Shown here: piece after piece, positions 44,168 through 55,325 of the stretch | Position numbering within the stretch: position 1 is the stretch's first letter | Layout: the number at the start of each line of letters is the position of its first letter | NCBI GenBank assembly: GCA_964016985.1 | Contig: OZ024821.1 | Span: forward strand, 16,231,211 to 16,295,210 | Direction of reading: 5' to 3' | From: Anodontia alba | Lineage: Eukaryota; Mollusca; Bivalvia; Lucinida; Lucinidae | Length of the DNA stretch: 64,000 nt | The notes under the pieces: model-generated | Databases searched by the model: none | The model's input: the letters and a program-made list of their open reading frames with translations, nothing else | What the model was told of the DNA's origin: nothing | Translations under genes and position numbers: made by a program

Positions 44168-44370
44168 TCGTTTAGGACTCTGGGTAAATTTTAAGCTGGC
44201 GACATATTGAAATATTTCTTTCTTAATTTTTTCCGAGAAAATAGGAGTAGACATTTCGTTCAAATTGTTACCATTTGAGACAATTTGAACGAAATGTGAA
44301 ATCCTGTTTTCTGGGAAAAATGAGAAACATAATTATCACCAATTTATCGGCTGCTGAATTAGCTGAACGA
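44168..44370. mobile_element. TTGGAGAC-hairpin MITE, copy 3
   Basis: ACATTTCGTTCAAATTGTTA opposite GACAATTTGAACGAAATGT. The inner arm differs from other copies (GTTCAAATT for ATGCAAATT) but still pairs. The flanks are TTTTTTCCGAGAAAATAGG and CCTGTTTTCTGGGAAAAAT. The 69-codon frame running out of it has no domain. Confidence 0.72.
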
Positions 44371-44741
44371 GTTGTGAAGGTTAACGCAACTAAATTTAAA
44401 ATCGAAGAATTTCTTTTGATGCATAAAGAAATTATTTCTTCTGGGGTTTATCAATTTGAAAACTCAATAGCATATTTGAAATAAATTTAATTAATGATTA
44501 TTTCCAGTTCCTGCGTCATGTTAAAAGGGGTTAAAAAAAAAGATTTCTTGGAAATCGCATATTGGATTTATAGTTGACTTTTAGCTTCGCTCATAGATGC
44601 TGTTTGAATGGAACAAGGTTTGAGTTCGTCGTTGGTTCTAAGGAAACAACTTGAAGGCTTTCCATGTAAGCTTCGTTTGTACCTTGTTTGCCTGTGTGCG
44701 AACCCAGCGGTTAATTTTATTGTTCTTATTATCAGTATTAT

Positions 44742-44930
44742 TAACCCATTAATGCTGAGTGGATTCTAACTCTTTGGACAAGCTCATATAAGGGGTGTCT
44801 GGTTAGTTTTTACTATTGCCATGTTTTGCAGAAATACCTGACCTTAATGCAAACAAAGCATTCTGCGGCGTCTGATCTAGGTCTACACTGTTTGCCAGTG
44901 TCCCTTTTAAGGGAAGCTAGGCTTATATGT
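44742..44930 (-). mobile_element. GCCGC-hairpin MITE, copy 3
   Basis: The left end is TTAACCCATTAATGCTGAG, with TTGCCATGTTTTGCAGAAAT inside. One palindrome arm is deleted (ACAAAGCATTCTGCGGCGTC), then GTGTCCCTTTTAAGGGAAGC and TAGGCTTATATG. It is in reverse orientation relative to 3699. From 44931 to 45594 only a T-rich stretch (45480-45555) is noteworthy. Confidence 0.75.
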
Positions 44931-45594
44931 GTAACATTATAATACACAACATTTGAACCTCGGGTGCATTTTGATATGACCAAGCGAACATGTGTCAAAA
45001 TAATCAAATCGCTATAATGAAACAAGATTGAGGACATGTTTTCTCTCTGGCATGCAAGCAAAGCGTTCACTAATTTTCTCACTGTTTTATTGAAAGCATT
45101 CGCATGACTACACAGCATTATAAGGGTTAGTGCGATGAAGTCGTCTTCGGTGAAACGAATATATAAGTTCTACGTAAACCGTTAGATGTTTTGATTAGTA
45201 TATAACTGTCGCGTCACTCTTTGTTGGAGACAAATTAATTTGAATTTATATTAATTGGTTAGTCTGAGTTTCCTCGAAGACCCAGGGAAACGCATATTAA
45301 TTCTATTACATTAAATACAGTCCGAAACACGAAATAAATGACGAATTCGCTGGTAAGCATGAATGTAAATTATACGCCTTTAGGGAAAGCAACTCCTTCA
45401 AAATGGATTTGTCTTCCATCTAAAGAGTGGGCTCAAATCATTAACTCTTTCGGCGCCAAATTTCAGAACTCATTTGTAGCCTGTTTTTTTTGTTTTTGTT
45501 TTTGTTATTTTTTTTCGTTTTTTATTTATTTTTTTTATTTTTTTGTTGTTTGCTGTTTCAAAGAAACTATGTAGATTGGAAAGAATTTGATATG

Positions 45595-45705
45595 AAAGTC
45601 AAACAGCGTAGATCCTGATGAGACGGCTCATTATGAGCCGTCTCATCTGGATCTACGCCGTTAACAAAACATTATTGTTATCGCCTATGGCAGTGAAAGG
45701 GTTGA
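45595..45705 (+). mobile_element. GGCTC-hairpin MITE, copy 3 (short)
   Basis: GTCAAACAGCGTAGATCCTG, ATGAGACGGCTCATTATGAG, CCGTCTCATCTGGATCTACG and then CCGTTAACAAAACATTATTG. It ends in GCCTATGGCAGTGAAAGGGT, the reverse of the CTTTCACTGCCACAGGC start. Nothing else to 46051. Confidence 0.78.
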
Positions 45706-46051
45706 GAATATCCCTTTCCAGAAGGATTTGGTGTGTAGAGCCATCTATCTACCTTACAGCTTCTTTTGCATTTATGAAGTACTCATTTAAAAACTCATCA
45801 GTGTGATGAATCTAATACATGTAGTTATTATAGGCGTATGCCGAAACACAAGTTAAATAAGAATGAAAACAAACCATTGCTGGTGTAAGTGTTTCCCGTA
45901 CTTCACCACGTTGTAGTTATATGTTTTGCTCGTTTGTGATCACTGTGCAAATTAAGTATTTTTCTTTTTTTAGATTTAAATGAGGGCCAAAGATGAGGCC
46001 TAACGGGTCGACATTAGTCTTCTGGCCCAGACAATTTTCGAAATTTCAACG

Positions 46052-46056
46052 ATTTT

Positions 46057-46096
<40 letters not shown>
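46052..46096. repeat. (TG)n microsatellite
   Basis: About 18 TG units. Confidence 0.96.
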
Positions 46097-46098
<2 letters not shown>

Positions 46099-46261
46099 CA
46101 AGCTATGTCTTTCCGGAAGCCTTCTCTGGGTATTTCCTTTATATTGCCATATTTACCTTAAATATCGAGACATCTTATCTCCTTACCATGCGTCTCCTAC
46201 AATTCGAACGACTCGATGTTATTACATATTGTTGGGCCTAAAACTACTGGGTAAGTGAAAA

Positions 46262-46320
46262 CAGTGCTGATCTTGATAAGATGCCACATTCTGTGGTATA
46301 AGATTGGGTCTAAACTGTCA
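46262..46320. mobile_element. GCCGC-hairpin core, decayed
   Basis: CAGTGCTGATCTTGATAAGA, TGCCACATTCTGTGGTATAA and GATTGGGTCTAAACTGTC keep the outline of the palindrome. Confidence 0.5.
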
Positions 46321-46364
46321 TCGCAGATGTAAAGCATGATAAAACGCCTCGTTCTGTTACGTAT

Positions 46365-46644
46365 CATCACGAAAACATGCCTATATAATTTTGACCCCCT
46401 AAAACCCCACTTTTATATAGTAAAACTGGGGTTTACAGGGGTGTACATTATTTTTCTTATTTCTGCTCAAAAACATACGTTGTGGGTACTCGTTAGAACC
46501 GCCTCGCCGAGGCGGTTCTAACGTGTACCCACAATCTATGTTTTGAGCAGAAATAAGAAAAATATCAGAGGTTTTTATCTGAAAAATTTCAGTTTTTTGC
46601 AGGTAAAAATTTCTATATATTTGAATAGGCATGTTTTCGTAATG
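46365..46644 (+). mobile_element. CATYACG-hairpin MITE, copy 9
   Basis: CATCACGAAAACATGCC to GGCATGTTTTCGTAATG; loop CGCCG. One arm has ACATACGTTG in place of ACATAGATTG. Confidence 0.93.
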
Positions 46645-46875
46645 TGCCTGGGTCCGACCTTTATGTACAAATACTTTGGGATATACGTCATATACGATAA
46701 ACGGCGCCTGTTGTAAAATTATGTGTGTTTATTTAATCATTAACACACTTAGGAAATATTCAACAGACTACAAAACAGTGTCACATTCCTTATGTTTTCC
46801 CTGAAAATAGCTGTTGCAATTTCATGAAAATGTCCTACAAGTAATTGCAAACCTTATATTCTATAAAGTAAGATA

Positions 46876-47087
46876 TCAGCCGAGTCATTGCACTTTTTAC
46901 AATATTAAATATGCGCACAACGAAAACTTAGATCAGCCTGCGTATTCGCGCAGGCTGACCGGAGTCCTCGCTGTCCGCATGAAAATGCTTTGGATTCTTG
47001 GCTACTAACAGAGTGCCCTGCGAAGACTCAGATTACGCGGATCTGGGCGTACATGCAATATGAAAGGAAATGCTGTGCCCCGGCTCC
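46876..47087. mobile_element. CTGCGC-hairpin MITE, GGGRCACAGCATTT ends, copy 3
   Basis: The right end AAATGCTGTGCCCCGGCTC is intact; the left (CAGCCGAGTCATTGCAC) is decayed. The hairpin is CTTAGATCAGCCTGCGTATT with CGCGCAGGCTGACCGGAG, then GCCCTGCGAAGACTCAGATT. Confidence 0.78.
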
Positions 47088-47865
47088 AACTGTATTTCAC
47101 AATGTCATCGGCTGAATGTTTTAGCCAGCATGCTAAGCGTTAAAAGCTCAGTGTGTGACAGTTACGACTGAGCTATCTCTGTATATTGTCTCGAGCATTC
47201 AATTTTATTTGACACTCAATCTAAGATCATTGCAGAATTTCTAAATCGATAGTCTCCCGCCGACAAACGGCCAGTGACAATACCTTTAGAGCCATACAGG
47301 CTATTCATTATTTAAGCCGTGCTAAGCGAAAATGTATCTTCTTGGCATACGCGGACTCCCGTCGACAAACGGCCAGTGACAATATCTTTGGAGCCATATA
47401 AACTATTCATTTTTAAGCACTGCCGAGCGAAAATGTATCTTCGCGGCATACGCGGCTTCCCGTCGACAAATGGCCAGTGACAATATCTTTAGAGCCATAC
47501 AGGCTATTCATTATTTGAGCCGTGCTAAGCGAAAATGTATTTTCTTGGCATTTGCGGACTCCAGCCGACAAACGGCCAGCGACAGTACCTTTAGAGCCAT
47601 ACAGGTTATTTATTATTTGAGCTGTGCCACGGGCAAGATGTATTTTCGTGCCATACGCGGATACGCACCGATAAACGGTCAGTGACAATACCTTTAGAGC
47701 CAAACCGACCATTCATTATTTGAGCTGTGCCCAGTGAAAATGTATATTCGTGCCATATGCGATCTCCCGCTCACAAACGGCCAGTGGCAATATCTAAAGA
47801 GCCATACAGGCTGTTGATTATTTGAGCCGTACCAAGCGAAACTGTATATACGTTGCATGCGTCCC

Positions 47866-47971
47866 GGCAGGCACATGACGTAAATATAACGTCACCTCAA
47901 CGTCGATGCAACGTAATGACGTTGCATCGACGTTGAGGCGACGTTATATTTAAGTCATGTGCCCGCTGGGT
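47866..47971. mobile_element. ACGTTGCAT hairpin element
   Basis: A near-perfect palindrome of about 105 bp: GGCACATGACGTAAATATAA, CGTCACCTCAACGTCGATGC, AACGTAATGACGTTGCATCG, ACGTTGAGGCGACGTTATAT and AAGTCATGTGCCCGC. It has outer GC-rich ends CCCGGCAGG and CCCGCTGGG. It lies inside the satellite array, so it arrived after array formation. Confidence 0.82.
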
Positions 47972-48066
47972 AGGTTTCATGCCGACATAATGGCCATACA
48001 GTCTATTCATTATTTGAGTCGTGCCAAACGAAAATGTAGATTTGTTGCATACGTAGGCTGCGTTTA

Positions 48067-48308
48067 GGACCCAGCTGTTCAAAACTAACGATGTCGTTAG
48101 TTAACGTCTCGTTAAAAATTGGATCATTAAATACTGCGTATATGCTAATATTTTTGCTGAAAAAATGTGAGTAGCTTTTGCATTTGCAAAAGTTACTCAC
48201 ATTTTTCAGCAAAATACCTGTGAGTTAGATATTGTACTTACTAGAACAGTTAACATTTTGGCCACTAACGAGCTCGTTAAGCTAACGGTGCTTTGAACAA
48301 CTGGGCCC
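48067..48308. mobile_element. GGGCCCAG MITE, copy 4
   Basis: GGACCCAGCTGTTCAAAAC and GCTTTGAACAACTGGGCCC are the ends; the palindrome is GTGAGTAGCTTTTGCA/TGCAAAAGTTACTCAC. It is inserted within the satellite region. Confidence 0.9.
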
Positions 48309-48624
48309 AGAAGTGCAAGTTACTCTCGAGTGCTTTGCCATGGACCCTTGCTCCTGTGGGCGATCGTCATTAGGTACAGCGATCCAGGGAAAACATTCGC
48401 TATCATTGTCCACGCAGCCCTAGTCTCCGGCCGACAAACGGCCAGCGTCAATATCTTTAGAGATATACAGGCTATTTGTTATTTGTGCCGTACAAAGCCA
48501 AAATGTGTCTTAGTGGCATACGTGAAAAAAATCACCCTGCACATCTGCCTCTGCGCAGTCTGATGAACGCTTAAAGAATTATTAGATTCCGTGGAATGTA
48601 TTAACAAGTAACGAGGATATGCTT

Positions 48625-48835
48625 AATGTTTTCACTGCCACAGGCGATAATAATAGGCTTTTGTAAACAGCACAGATCCAATTGAGCCGACTCATCTGGA
48701 TCTACGCTGTTTGACATTTAGTATTTCAACTTTACATATAAACGTCTTTCCAAACGATAGTTTGTTAAAAAAAAAACAAAAACAAAAACAAATGCCGTCT
48801 GAAATTTGGCACCGGAAGGGTTAAAGACACATTTT
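48625..48835 (+). mobile_element. GGCTC-hairpin MITE, copy 4
   Basis: TTTTCACTGCCACAGGCGAT, AATAGGCTTTTGTAAACAGC, ATTGAGCCGACTCATCTGGA (the hairpin has lost one inner arm), ACATATAAACGTCTTTCC and CACCGGAAGGGTTAAAG. It is full length outside the shortened hairpin. Confidence 0.82.
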
Positions 48836-48855
48836 CTTTTTCTTTTTTTTTTTTT

Positions 48856-48889
<34 letters not shown>

Positions 48890-48890
48890 G
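48836..48890. repeat. Poly(T) tract
   Basis: T-run of about 50 with few interruptions. A second T-rich run sits at 48959-48991. A decayed GCCGC-hairpin core (AGATCAGAGGCCACAGAACG, GTGGCGTTTGATCAAGG) lies at 49200-49250. The rest of 48891-49607 shows nothing recognised. Confidence 0.93.
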
Positions 48891-49607
48891 TCATGGGCCA
48901 TTTTTGTGCCTAGAGACGGATGCGTGGTATCATATACACGTTGCACGTGCGGTAAAAGTTTTTTTTCTTTTTTTTGTTGTTTTTTTTTTTTGTGTAGATC
49001 GGCATTTGCATGAATACAGTTCACAAATGAGTCTAAGCACACACATGTATGTTACCGTACACAATAATTATAATCTATTTCAAGACAGAGCGCGGGACAA
49101 AAAAGATCCGATCTCGATTCACGTCATCATATTGAAATCAATAACTCGTATTTCCCCTAAATATTCGGATAGACAAGCCGAGTAGCCAGGGTATACCAAG
49201 ATCAGAGGCCACAGAACGTGGCGTTTGATCAAGGTCTGAAGTTTTGCCACTCATCCAGATGCTTTTCATGCACATTAACAGATAGTAAGATGGAATTCAC
49301 AATTAGACAAGAATAGTAAGGCGTTAAGGTGTTCGATTATTTATGGTGAATATGGTTATCTTGAATATGGTAGAACATTTTCTCTCGTATAAATCTTATT
49401 CTCTGTCCTGGCTTTCTTTGACAAACAACAGGTGACAGCGCCTTTAAATCTATAGTCGTAGCAATAACTCTTTCATTAAGCAGAACGCCTTCAGAAAGCA
49501 TTATATGGAAAGTGCTTACAGAAAAAGTGCCGTCGAGCATGCGCAAAATATACGGCTTCACATCATCCTGCACATCCAGACATTTACACTCTATTGAAAC
49601 AGTCTAT

Positions 49608-49730
49608 ATCCAATCATTCTGTTAGCGGGCAGCGAAGGCCCTGATCAGACTGCGCATCGCGCAGTCTGATCTGGGCCTTCGATGTCCGCACATGCGCAAA
49701 GATACTTTTTCGCATGGCGCGGCCCAATTA
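49608..49730. mobile_element. CTGCGC-hairpin MITE, GGGCCGCG end, partial
   Basis: TTAGCGGGCAGCGAAGGCCC, TGATCAGACTGCGCATCGCG, CAGTCTGATCTGGGCCTTCG and ATGTCCGCACATGCGCAAAG form an almost perfect palindrome. The right end CGCATGGCGCGGCCCAATT matches the element at 18107. Confidence 0.8.
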
Positions 49731-49746
49731 TGGAACGTGCTTACAG

Positions 49747-49774
49747 AAAAAAAAAAAAAAAAAAAAAAAAAAAA
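49747..49774. repeat. Poly(A) tract
   Basis: About 28 consecutive A bases. From 49775 to 50254 nothing is recognised except a TTTA-unit run at 50150-50181. Confidence 0.95.
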
Positions 49775-50254
49775 GCCTCGTAAGGAAATGACCAGGAAGG
49801 CCAGCGCTTCAGCCCACTCAGCTCAGGCCACTCGCTGTCTGATAGTAACAATACGGTGTACTGTAGGTTGAATGTTTGCACAACGCGGGTCCTTCTCTAC
49901 CATACGGACTTTTAGTGTTGTCTGGGACTTCTTCGATAGCATGTGTTGAAAGAGCGGTTTCTCATGACAAATGCCATATAGACTAATCTAAGAAGGCTCC
50001 GATCATTGGAAATAAATCAATCTTCATTGAGCACTTTGACATTTCAACTGCAACGTCTGTGTATCGATTCTTTATTCAAACACATCTTAATCTATTTCAA
50101 CGACGCAAATTATTGTACTCGGTAACAAATACCGGAAAGTACTTTGACATACCTATTTATTTATTTATTTATTTATTTATTGTTGCGACCATAAACAATT
50201 CAGACTGCTTTCCGCCTTTTCTCCAGTGGCCGCAAAGATCTAGAAAAAAAATCT

Positions 50255-50518
50255 CGCAAACATACCTATGTAATTTTGATCCCCTTAACACCCACGTTTA
50301 TACAGTAAAACTGGGATTTACAGGGGTAAACAATATTTTTTCTTATTTCTGCTTAAAAATAGATCATGGGTACTCGTTAAAACCGCTTCGCCGAGGCGCT
50401 TCTAACGAGTATCCACAATGTATATTTTGAGCAGAAATATGAAAAAATATCAGAATTTTTATCTGAAAATTTTCAGTTTTTGGCGATAAAAATGTCAGTA
50501 TATTTGTAATAGGCTTGT
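50255..50518 (+). mobile_element. CATYACG-hairpin MITE, copy 10 (old)
   Basis: The most diverged copy: TCGCAAACATACCTATGTAA at the left and AATAGGCTTGTTATTATA at the right. The arms read GTTAAAACCGCTTCGCCGAG and GCGCTTCTAACGAGTATCC, with several non-compensated changes. Confidence 0.85.
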
Positions 50519-50914
50519 TATTATACATTTATATGATTTTTTTTTTCTGTTTTTTTTTTTTTTTTTTGTTTTTTATTACAAACTCAACAGTTTCCTTCCC
50601 GGCCAGAAGCCGGGTGTGGTATTATTTGATTAAATGCAAGTCCGAACAAACTCAAATGGTTTTAAGTCGGACAGCCGAAACAATTTAGGCCGTAGTGGTG
50701 TCTGCTTAGCAGATGTGTGCCTGAATTGTCAAATAATGGGGCACTGCTTTCTATAGCTGTGTTGAAAACCTTGGAAATAGTTTAGGAATCGCTCTGTTTA
50801 TTTATTCGCCCATGGAATTAAACTTGACACAAGAGTGTCCGAAGCTCAATGTTTAATTTCCAAAATGCTTACTATTTCAGTAATAAAAACAAAGAAAATA
50901 TAAGAAATATTATA
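50519..50914. other. No recognised feature
   Basis: A T-rich run at 50538-50575, then sequence containing TTCCCGGCCAGAAGCCGGGT (a small GC-rich hairpin). Nothing is assignable. Confidence 0.5.
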
Positions 50915-51095
50915 TTTTCATTTTCAATATATCTTTCTTCATATAAATTTTCATAGAAATAAGACTTTGCATTCCATTCAAATTGTCTCGAAAGGAGGCA
51001 ATTTGGACGAATGTCAAGGCTTATTTTCTGTGAAAAAGAAGAATCATATCGCTATTTTTATCTCACGTTTTAGTCTTCAGAGTGCTAAAGCTTAA
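50915..51095. mobile_element. TTGGAGAC-hairpin MITE, copy 4
   Basis: GCATTCCATTCAAATTGTCT opposite AGGCAATTTGGACGAATGTC, then CTTATTTTCTGTGAAAAAGA and TCAGAGTGCTAAAGCTTAAA as the end. Confidence 0.68.
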
Positions 51096-51284
51096 ATGTA
51101 TATTTCACGTAATCCATTGAAGTTGATGTCAAGCTGAGTATGGCCTCCACAGAATATGGCCTTCCTTCAAGGGCGACTCAAGTTTAAGCTTCACGTACTT
51201 GTGTTATGACTTTTGAATTTTGCCGCCCTCTCAGACTAACAATCGTATTTTATTGAAACATTAACACGTCCGTTTGACTACATG

Positions 51285-51562
51285 CATCACGAAAACATAC
51301 CTATATAATTTTGACCCCCTTAAATCCCACTTTTATATAGTAAAACTGGGGTTTACAGGGGTATACATTATTTTTCTTATTTCTGCTCAAAACATAGATT
51401 GTGGGTACTCGTTAGAACCGCCTCGGCGAGGCGGTTCTAATGAATACCCACAATCTATGTTTTGAGCAGAAATTTGAAAAATATCGGAGTTTTTCATCTG
51501 AAAATTTTCAGTTTTTGGAGATGACATTTTCTATATATTTGAATAGGCGTGTTTTCGTAATG
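51285..51562 (+). mobile_element. CATYACG-hairpin MITE, copy 11
   Basis: CATCACGAAAACATACC to GGCGTGTTTTCGTAATG; loop CGGCG; one uncompensated arm change (CTAATGAATACCC). Confidence 0.93.
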
Positions 51563-51972
51563 TATCTGGTGATGTGTCTTTAAGTCTGAACACAGTGTAG
51601 ACTCTAATCTGATCTAAGTTTACACTTTTTGTTCAAACCTATCTATTTGAGCATGATTAACCAAAGTCTCGTAATTAGTCGGAACACTTGCAACAGAAAA
51701 TATAAAAAAAAAAAAAACAAAAAAACATACAAATGTATTTTGCAAGTGTAAAATGTGAAATGTGGTTCAATTTAGAATCATTTTTTTTTCCAAAGCCGAC
51801 ATCTGACTACATTAAATTGATATGACGTAAAATAGAGAAGGTAATGGACCGTTTTCTTTAAGCTAATGAACATCGAGTGCATTTGCGTATAGAAATAGAA
51901 CTTGTGATTTTATTGTCAAATATTGATTTCTGATCTTGCTGTTTAAAAGAGAAGGAATAGTGTAATTTTACT

Positions 51973-52208
51973 TGATCCGCAACGTCAAAAAACGTACCTT
52001 CGAACCAGTGCGCCTAGCGAAGATTCTGATCAGACTGCGCGAATTCGCGCAGTCTGATCAGAAACTTCGCTGGGCGCATGTTGGATAGACAAGGATGCAA
52101 GGGGTCTTCATGCGGACAACGAGGACTCTGATCAGACTGCGTGGATGTGCAGGCTGATTTCAGTAGGGCGCACATATGAGAAGGTACGTTTTCTCACGTT
52201 GCGTCTCA
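51973..52208. mobile_element. CTGCGC-hairpin MITE, GCAACGT ends, copy 3
   Basis: Complete: TGATCCGCAACGTCAAAAAA with CGTACCTTC at the left, GAAGGTACG with TTTTCTCACGTTGCGTCTCA at the right. The first hairpin is AGCGAAGATTCTGATCAGAC / TGCGCGAATTCGCGCA / GTCTGATCAGAAACTTCGCT, perfect but for one base. A second half-hairpin at 52115-52165 is asymmetric (GACTCTGATCAGACTGCGTG, GCAGGCTGATTTCAG). Only AT-rich sequence occupies 51563-51972. Confidence 0.9.
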
Positions 52209-52281
52209 CTTCAAGTACTTTCTAGCAGATATTTACGCATGCGCGATTTAAGTGGATAGACAGATGGATATGGTTATGTGT

Positions 52282-52284
<3 letters not shown>

Positions 52285-52332
<48 letters not shown>
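52285..52332. repeat. (GA)n microsatellite
   Basis: About 23 GA units, a homopurine tract. A TTTC-rich tract follows at 52498-52532. The remaining 52333-52884 shows nothing recognised. Confidence 0.96.
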
Positions 52333-52884
52333 GCTTGTTCTATCGTTAATAATACGCAGTGGTGCTAATTCAGTATTCTTCTAAGCAGAAAGCGTTTCCC
52401 AGTTGTACACAAACATGCACACATGACCACACGCATGCATCCTTTATGGTTTGCCGCTAAATGTTGATCAATCGCATGGTTGTATATGTATTGTGTTTCT
52501 TTCTTTCTTTTTTTCTTTCTTTTTTTTTCTTTAGTTTTCTCGCAATACATTGATTATTATTCAGATGGAAACCAAATTTTGGAGGAACAAATAGATTTAA
52601 ATATAAACCGTTTTCATACTACATTGCATTTTGCTGGTTCAGCTTACACCAGATTTAATCGGAAGATCGCCTTCATGTAATATCAATAAATTCTAAAAGA
52701 AATGGCCCTTGAGAGCAATAAGCACATTCACAAAATGGAAAACAGCTGAAATGTCAAATTTTCTAGGCCAGACTAGCTGGTTTCGACCAATCAGGCCTCA
52801 TCAGTGACCCTCATTAATTTTCAAAAATACCTAACCGGGCCCATTGATCACAAAGGACCAGAAAGTATAAAACTATTCAATAGT

Positions 52885-53095
52885 TAACCCTTGCCGTGCT
52901 GAATAATTAAGATGCCACGCCCATTTCTTATTTTCAGCCAATCAGATTACTTGATCTAGATTGTTGATATAAATTCACATACTTAATGGTAAACAGTGCA
53001 GATCCAGATCAGTTGACTTCTGAAGAAGCCAACTGATCTGGAGCTACACTGTTGGAAAAAGGTAGGATATATCCGGGTTCAGCGTGACAATGGCT
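52885..53095 (+). mobile_element. TGGCTTC-hairpin MITE, complete copy
   Basis: TTAACCCTTGCCGTGCTGAA at the left, GGTTCAGCGTGACAATGGCT at the right as imperfect inverted ends. The palindrome is TAAACAGTGCAGATCCAGAT / CAGTTGACTTCTGAAGAAGC / CAACTGATCTGGAGCTACAC. The outer arm is again AAACAGTGYAGATCC. The region 53096-53653 shows nothing further. Confidence 0.8.
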
Positions 53096-53653
53096 GAGTA
53101 CGGGGAGACGTTTTACGTCCTCTACACGGTACTAACACCAGCTGTCGTAATTATAAATAGATTCTAAAAGGAACTATCCTACATTAAGAAACAAATCTAC
53201 TAGTTGCATGTATTTTAACATCCCTTTCAGCTCTTCCTGCAGACCAAAACAGATACCTATGCAAACAAAATTGTTCCAGATGATAAGGTTTATAACGAAT
53301 GATCTCACCAGGATCTACACTATTTGTCATTCTGTTGTTGTTTTGTTCTGTCAGGCTGAAATCCCTATTTGCAACAGTGGACGTAGCCTAATTAAAAGAT
53401 AGAAGAATCCACTTCGAAAACCACAGGTAAAAATGACTAATGATACAGGTACAATATTTACAGTACCTGCTTTTTGACATACATGCATCTGAACAGCACA
53501 TACACGTGCCAGACTTGCAACTGATAATGATAATGATAATGGTCTTGCGTAGTCTTTTCGCTTATTTAACCCAAGGCGACCACCAATCAGATCGCATATG
53601 CACAGATAAAGCATAGCTCCAGATATGACGTTTTGTTTCAGCCAAAATTTGTT

Positions 53654-53934
53654 CATTACGAAAACACGCATATTCAAATATATAGAAAATTTCACCTGAA
53701 GAATCTGGAAATTTTCAGATAAAAAATTCCGATAATTTTCATATCTTGTTCAAAACATAGACCGTGGGAACTCGTTAGAACCTCCTCGCCAAGGCGGTTC
53801 TAACGAGTACCCACAATCTATGTTTTGAGCAAAAATAAGAAAAAATAAATACCCCTGTAAACCCCAGTTTCACTAGATAAAAGTGGGGTTTAAGGGGGTC
53901 AAAATTATATACATGTAAGCATGTTTTCTTGATG
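53654..53934 (-). mobile_element. CATYACG-hairpin MITE, copy 12
   Basis: CATTACGAAAACACGCA to AAGCATGTTTTCTTGATG. The left arm is mutated (ACATAGACCGTGGGAACTCG, AGAACCTCCTCGCC). Confidence 0.9.
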
Positions 53935-53964
53935 GAAATATTTCTTATTTGTTTAGTTATACTC

Positions 53965-54040
53965 GCAAAATATGTTGTTGGTACACATGTGCTCATTAGA
54001 AGCTCCTCGGCTTCTAATGAGTACCCACAGCATTTTTGTC
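53965..54040. repeat. Short hairpin related to the ACTCRTTAGAA core
   Basis: ATATGTTGTTGGTACACATG, GCTCATTAGAAGCTCCTCGG and CTTCTAATGAGTACCCACAG. The same ACTCATTAGAAGCGCC arm appears alone at 56117-56150. No terminal repeats are seen. Confidence 0.6.
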
Positions 54041-54499
54041 GTACAGAAAAAAGAAACAATATTTACCTGATACCCACACTTTATCTGGAGCCATGATAAA
54101 TTTTTTTTTTTCTTCTTTGTTGTCGTTGTTATTGATGTTGTTTCATTTACTTAAGACGTACAATTTTATACTTTATTATATTCTCAATTTCAATTTTAGC
54201 ATCCGAAGTGTAGAACGGTATGCAAAACTTCAATATCTCTCAACAATTTGTCATTATCGACAGATAGAATATTTCGTTTAATTTGGCTGTCATATACTCG
54301 AGTGAGCGGGAATAAAATCTGCATTTAAAATGTCAGTTATGGAACCAAAAGGAACTATATTTTTTTATAAACAGATCGTCCGCCACATGCGAAAAGGTAC
54401 CAAATCGCAAGTAAGATGATGCTGTCCAAAATCAGCCTTCATAACTTGTGACCTATCATTTTGATGAGATACTTTTATGTACAGTTCATGCAAATTTAT

Positions 54500-54773
54500 C
54501 ATTAAAACATACCTATATAATTTTGAACCCCTTAAACCCCACTTGTATCGAGTAAAACTGGGGTTTACAGGGGATACATTATTTTTCTTATTTCTGCTAA
54601 AAAACGTAGATTGTGGTACTCGTTAGAACCGCCTCGTCGAGGCGGTTCTAACGAGTACCCACAATCTATGTTTTGAGCAGAAATATGAAAAATAATAGCG
54701 TTCTTTATCCTAAAATTTCCAGATTTTGGAGGTGAAATTTTCTATATATTTGAATAGGCGTGTTTTCGTAATG
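54500..54773 (+). mobile_element. CATYACG-hairpin MITE, copy 13
   Basis: CATTAAAACATACCTATATA to GGCGTGTTTTCGTAATG; the left TIR has lost the CG. The palindrome is intact with loop CGTCG. Confidence 0.92.
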
Positions 54774-54800
54774 GTGGAGTCAAACCAGTATTTTTTTTTA

Positions 54801-54834
54801 GTGGGGGTGGGGGAGGGGTGGGAGGTGCGGGGCG
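54801..54834 (+). other. G-rich potential quadruplex
   Basis: Five closely spaced G-runs of three to five (GTGGGGGTGGGGGAGGGGTG then GGAGG and GGGG) could form a G-quadruplex. A similar C-rich stretch lies at 61981-62010 (minus-strand G-runs). Confidence 0.6.
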
Positions 54835-55069
54835 ATAATAAGAAAACATATTTCTTTACCCAGAGTGCTAAGCATTAAGTTTCTTGCCGTCTGATCCGAA
54901 AAGCTCGATAATGTGAGACTCCCGATTTCTCAAAATCCATATGACACCCACTTATACGTGGATTGTTAACACTGATGCCATGGCGTCGAAGAGATGTGTT
55001 TGAAAAGTTCCAGCGTCTTCAAAGGCCACAAGCGGTCATAAAAGTGCCACTCAAAATTGCTGTAGACAT

Positions 55070-55165
55070 TTTTTTTTTTTTTTCAAAAAAAAAAATAAAA
55101 TAAAATAAAATAAATAAATAAATAAATAAAATAAATAAATAAACAAATAAATAAATAAATAAAAA
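55070..55165. repeat. T-run and (AAAT)n low-complexity tract
   Basis: A short T-run, an A-run and about 20 AAAT units; frames across it (68-71 codons) are artefacts. Confidence 0.95.
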
Positions 55166-55325
55166 AGCAGGAGTAAAAGCTTGGAATTTTATGTGATTCT
55201 CCTGACAATTCACACAAAATAACAAGCCTTATTTTCTCGAAAACAAACACAATTTGTTTGTTGCTTTTGTTAAACACGCCAAAAGGGTTTATTTTCAAAA
55301 TATATCATAAACAAATAATTGCTGA

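Larger units (their letters stand above)
47258..48530. repeat. Satellite of about 104-bp units, interrupted twice
   Basis: Units contain CGACAAACGGCCAGTGACAA, TAC/ATCTTTAGAGCCATACAGG, CTATTCATTATTTGAGCCGT and AAGCGAAAATGTATCTTC, then a TTGGCATACGCGG block. Starts lie near 47258, 47362, 47464, 47568, 47668 and 47770. A partial unit at 47971-48060 and one at 48425-48520 follow the two insertions. Units differ by 5-15 percent. Short open frames here follow the unit phase. Confidence 0.9.
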
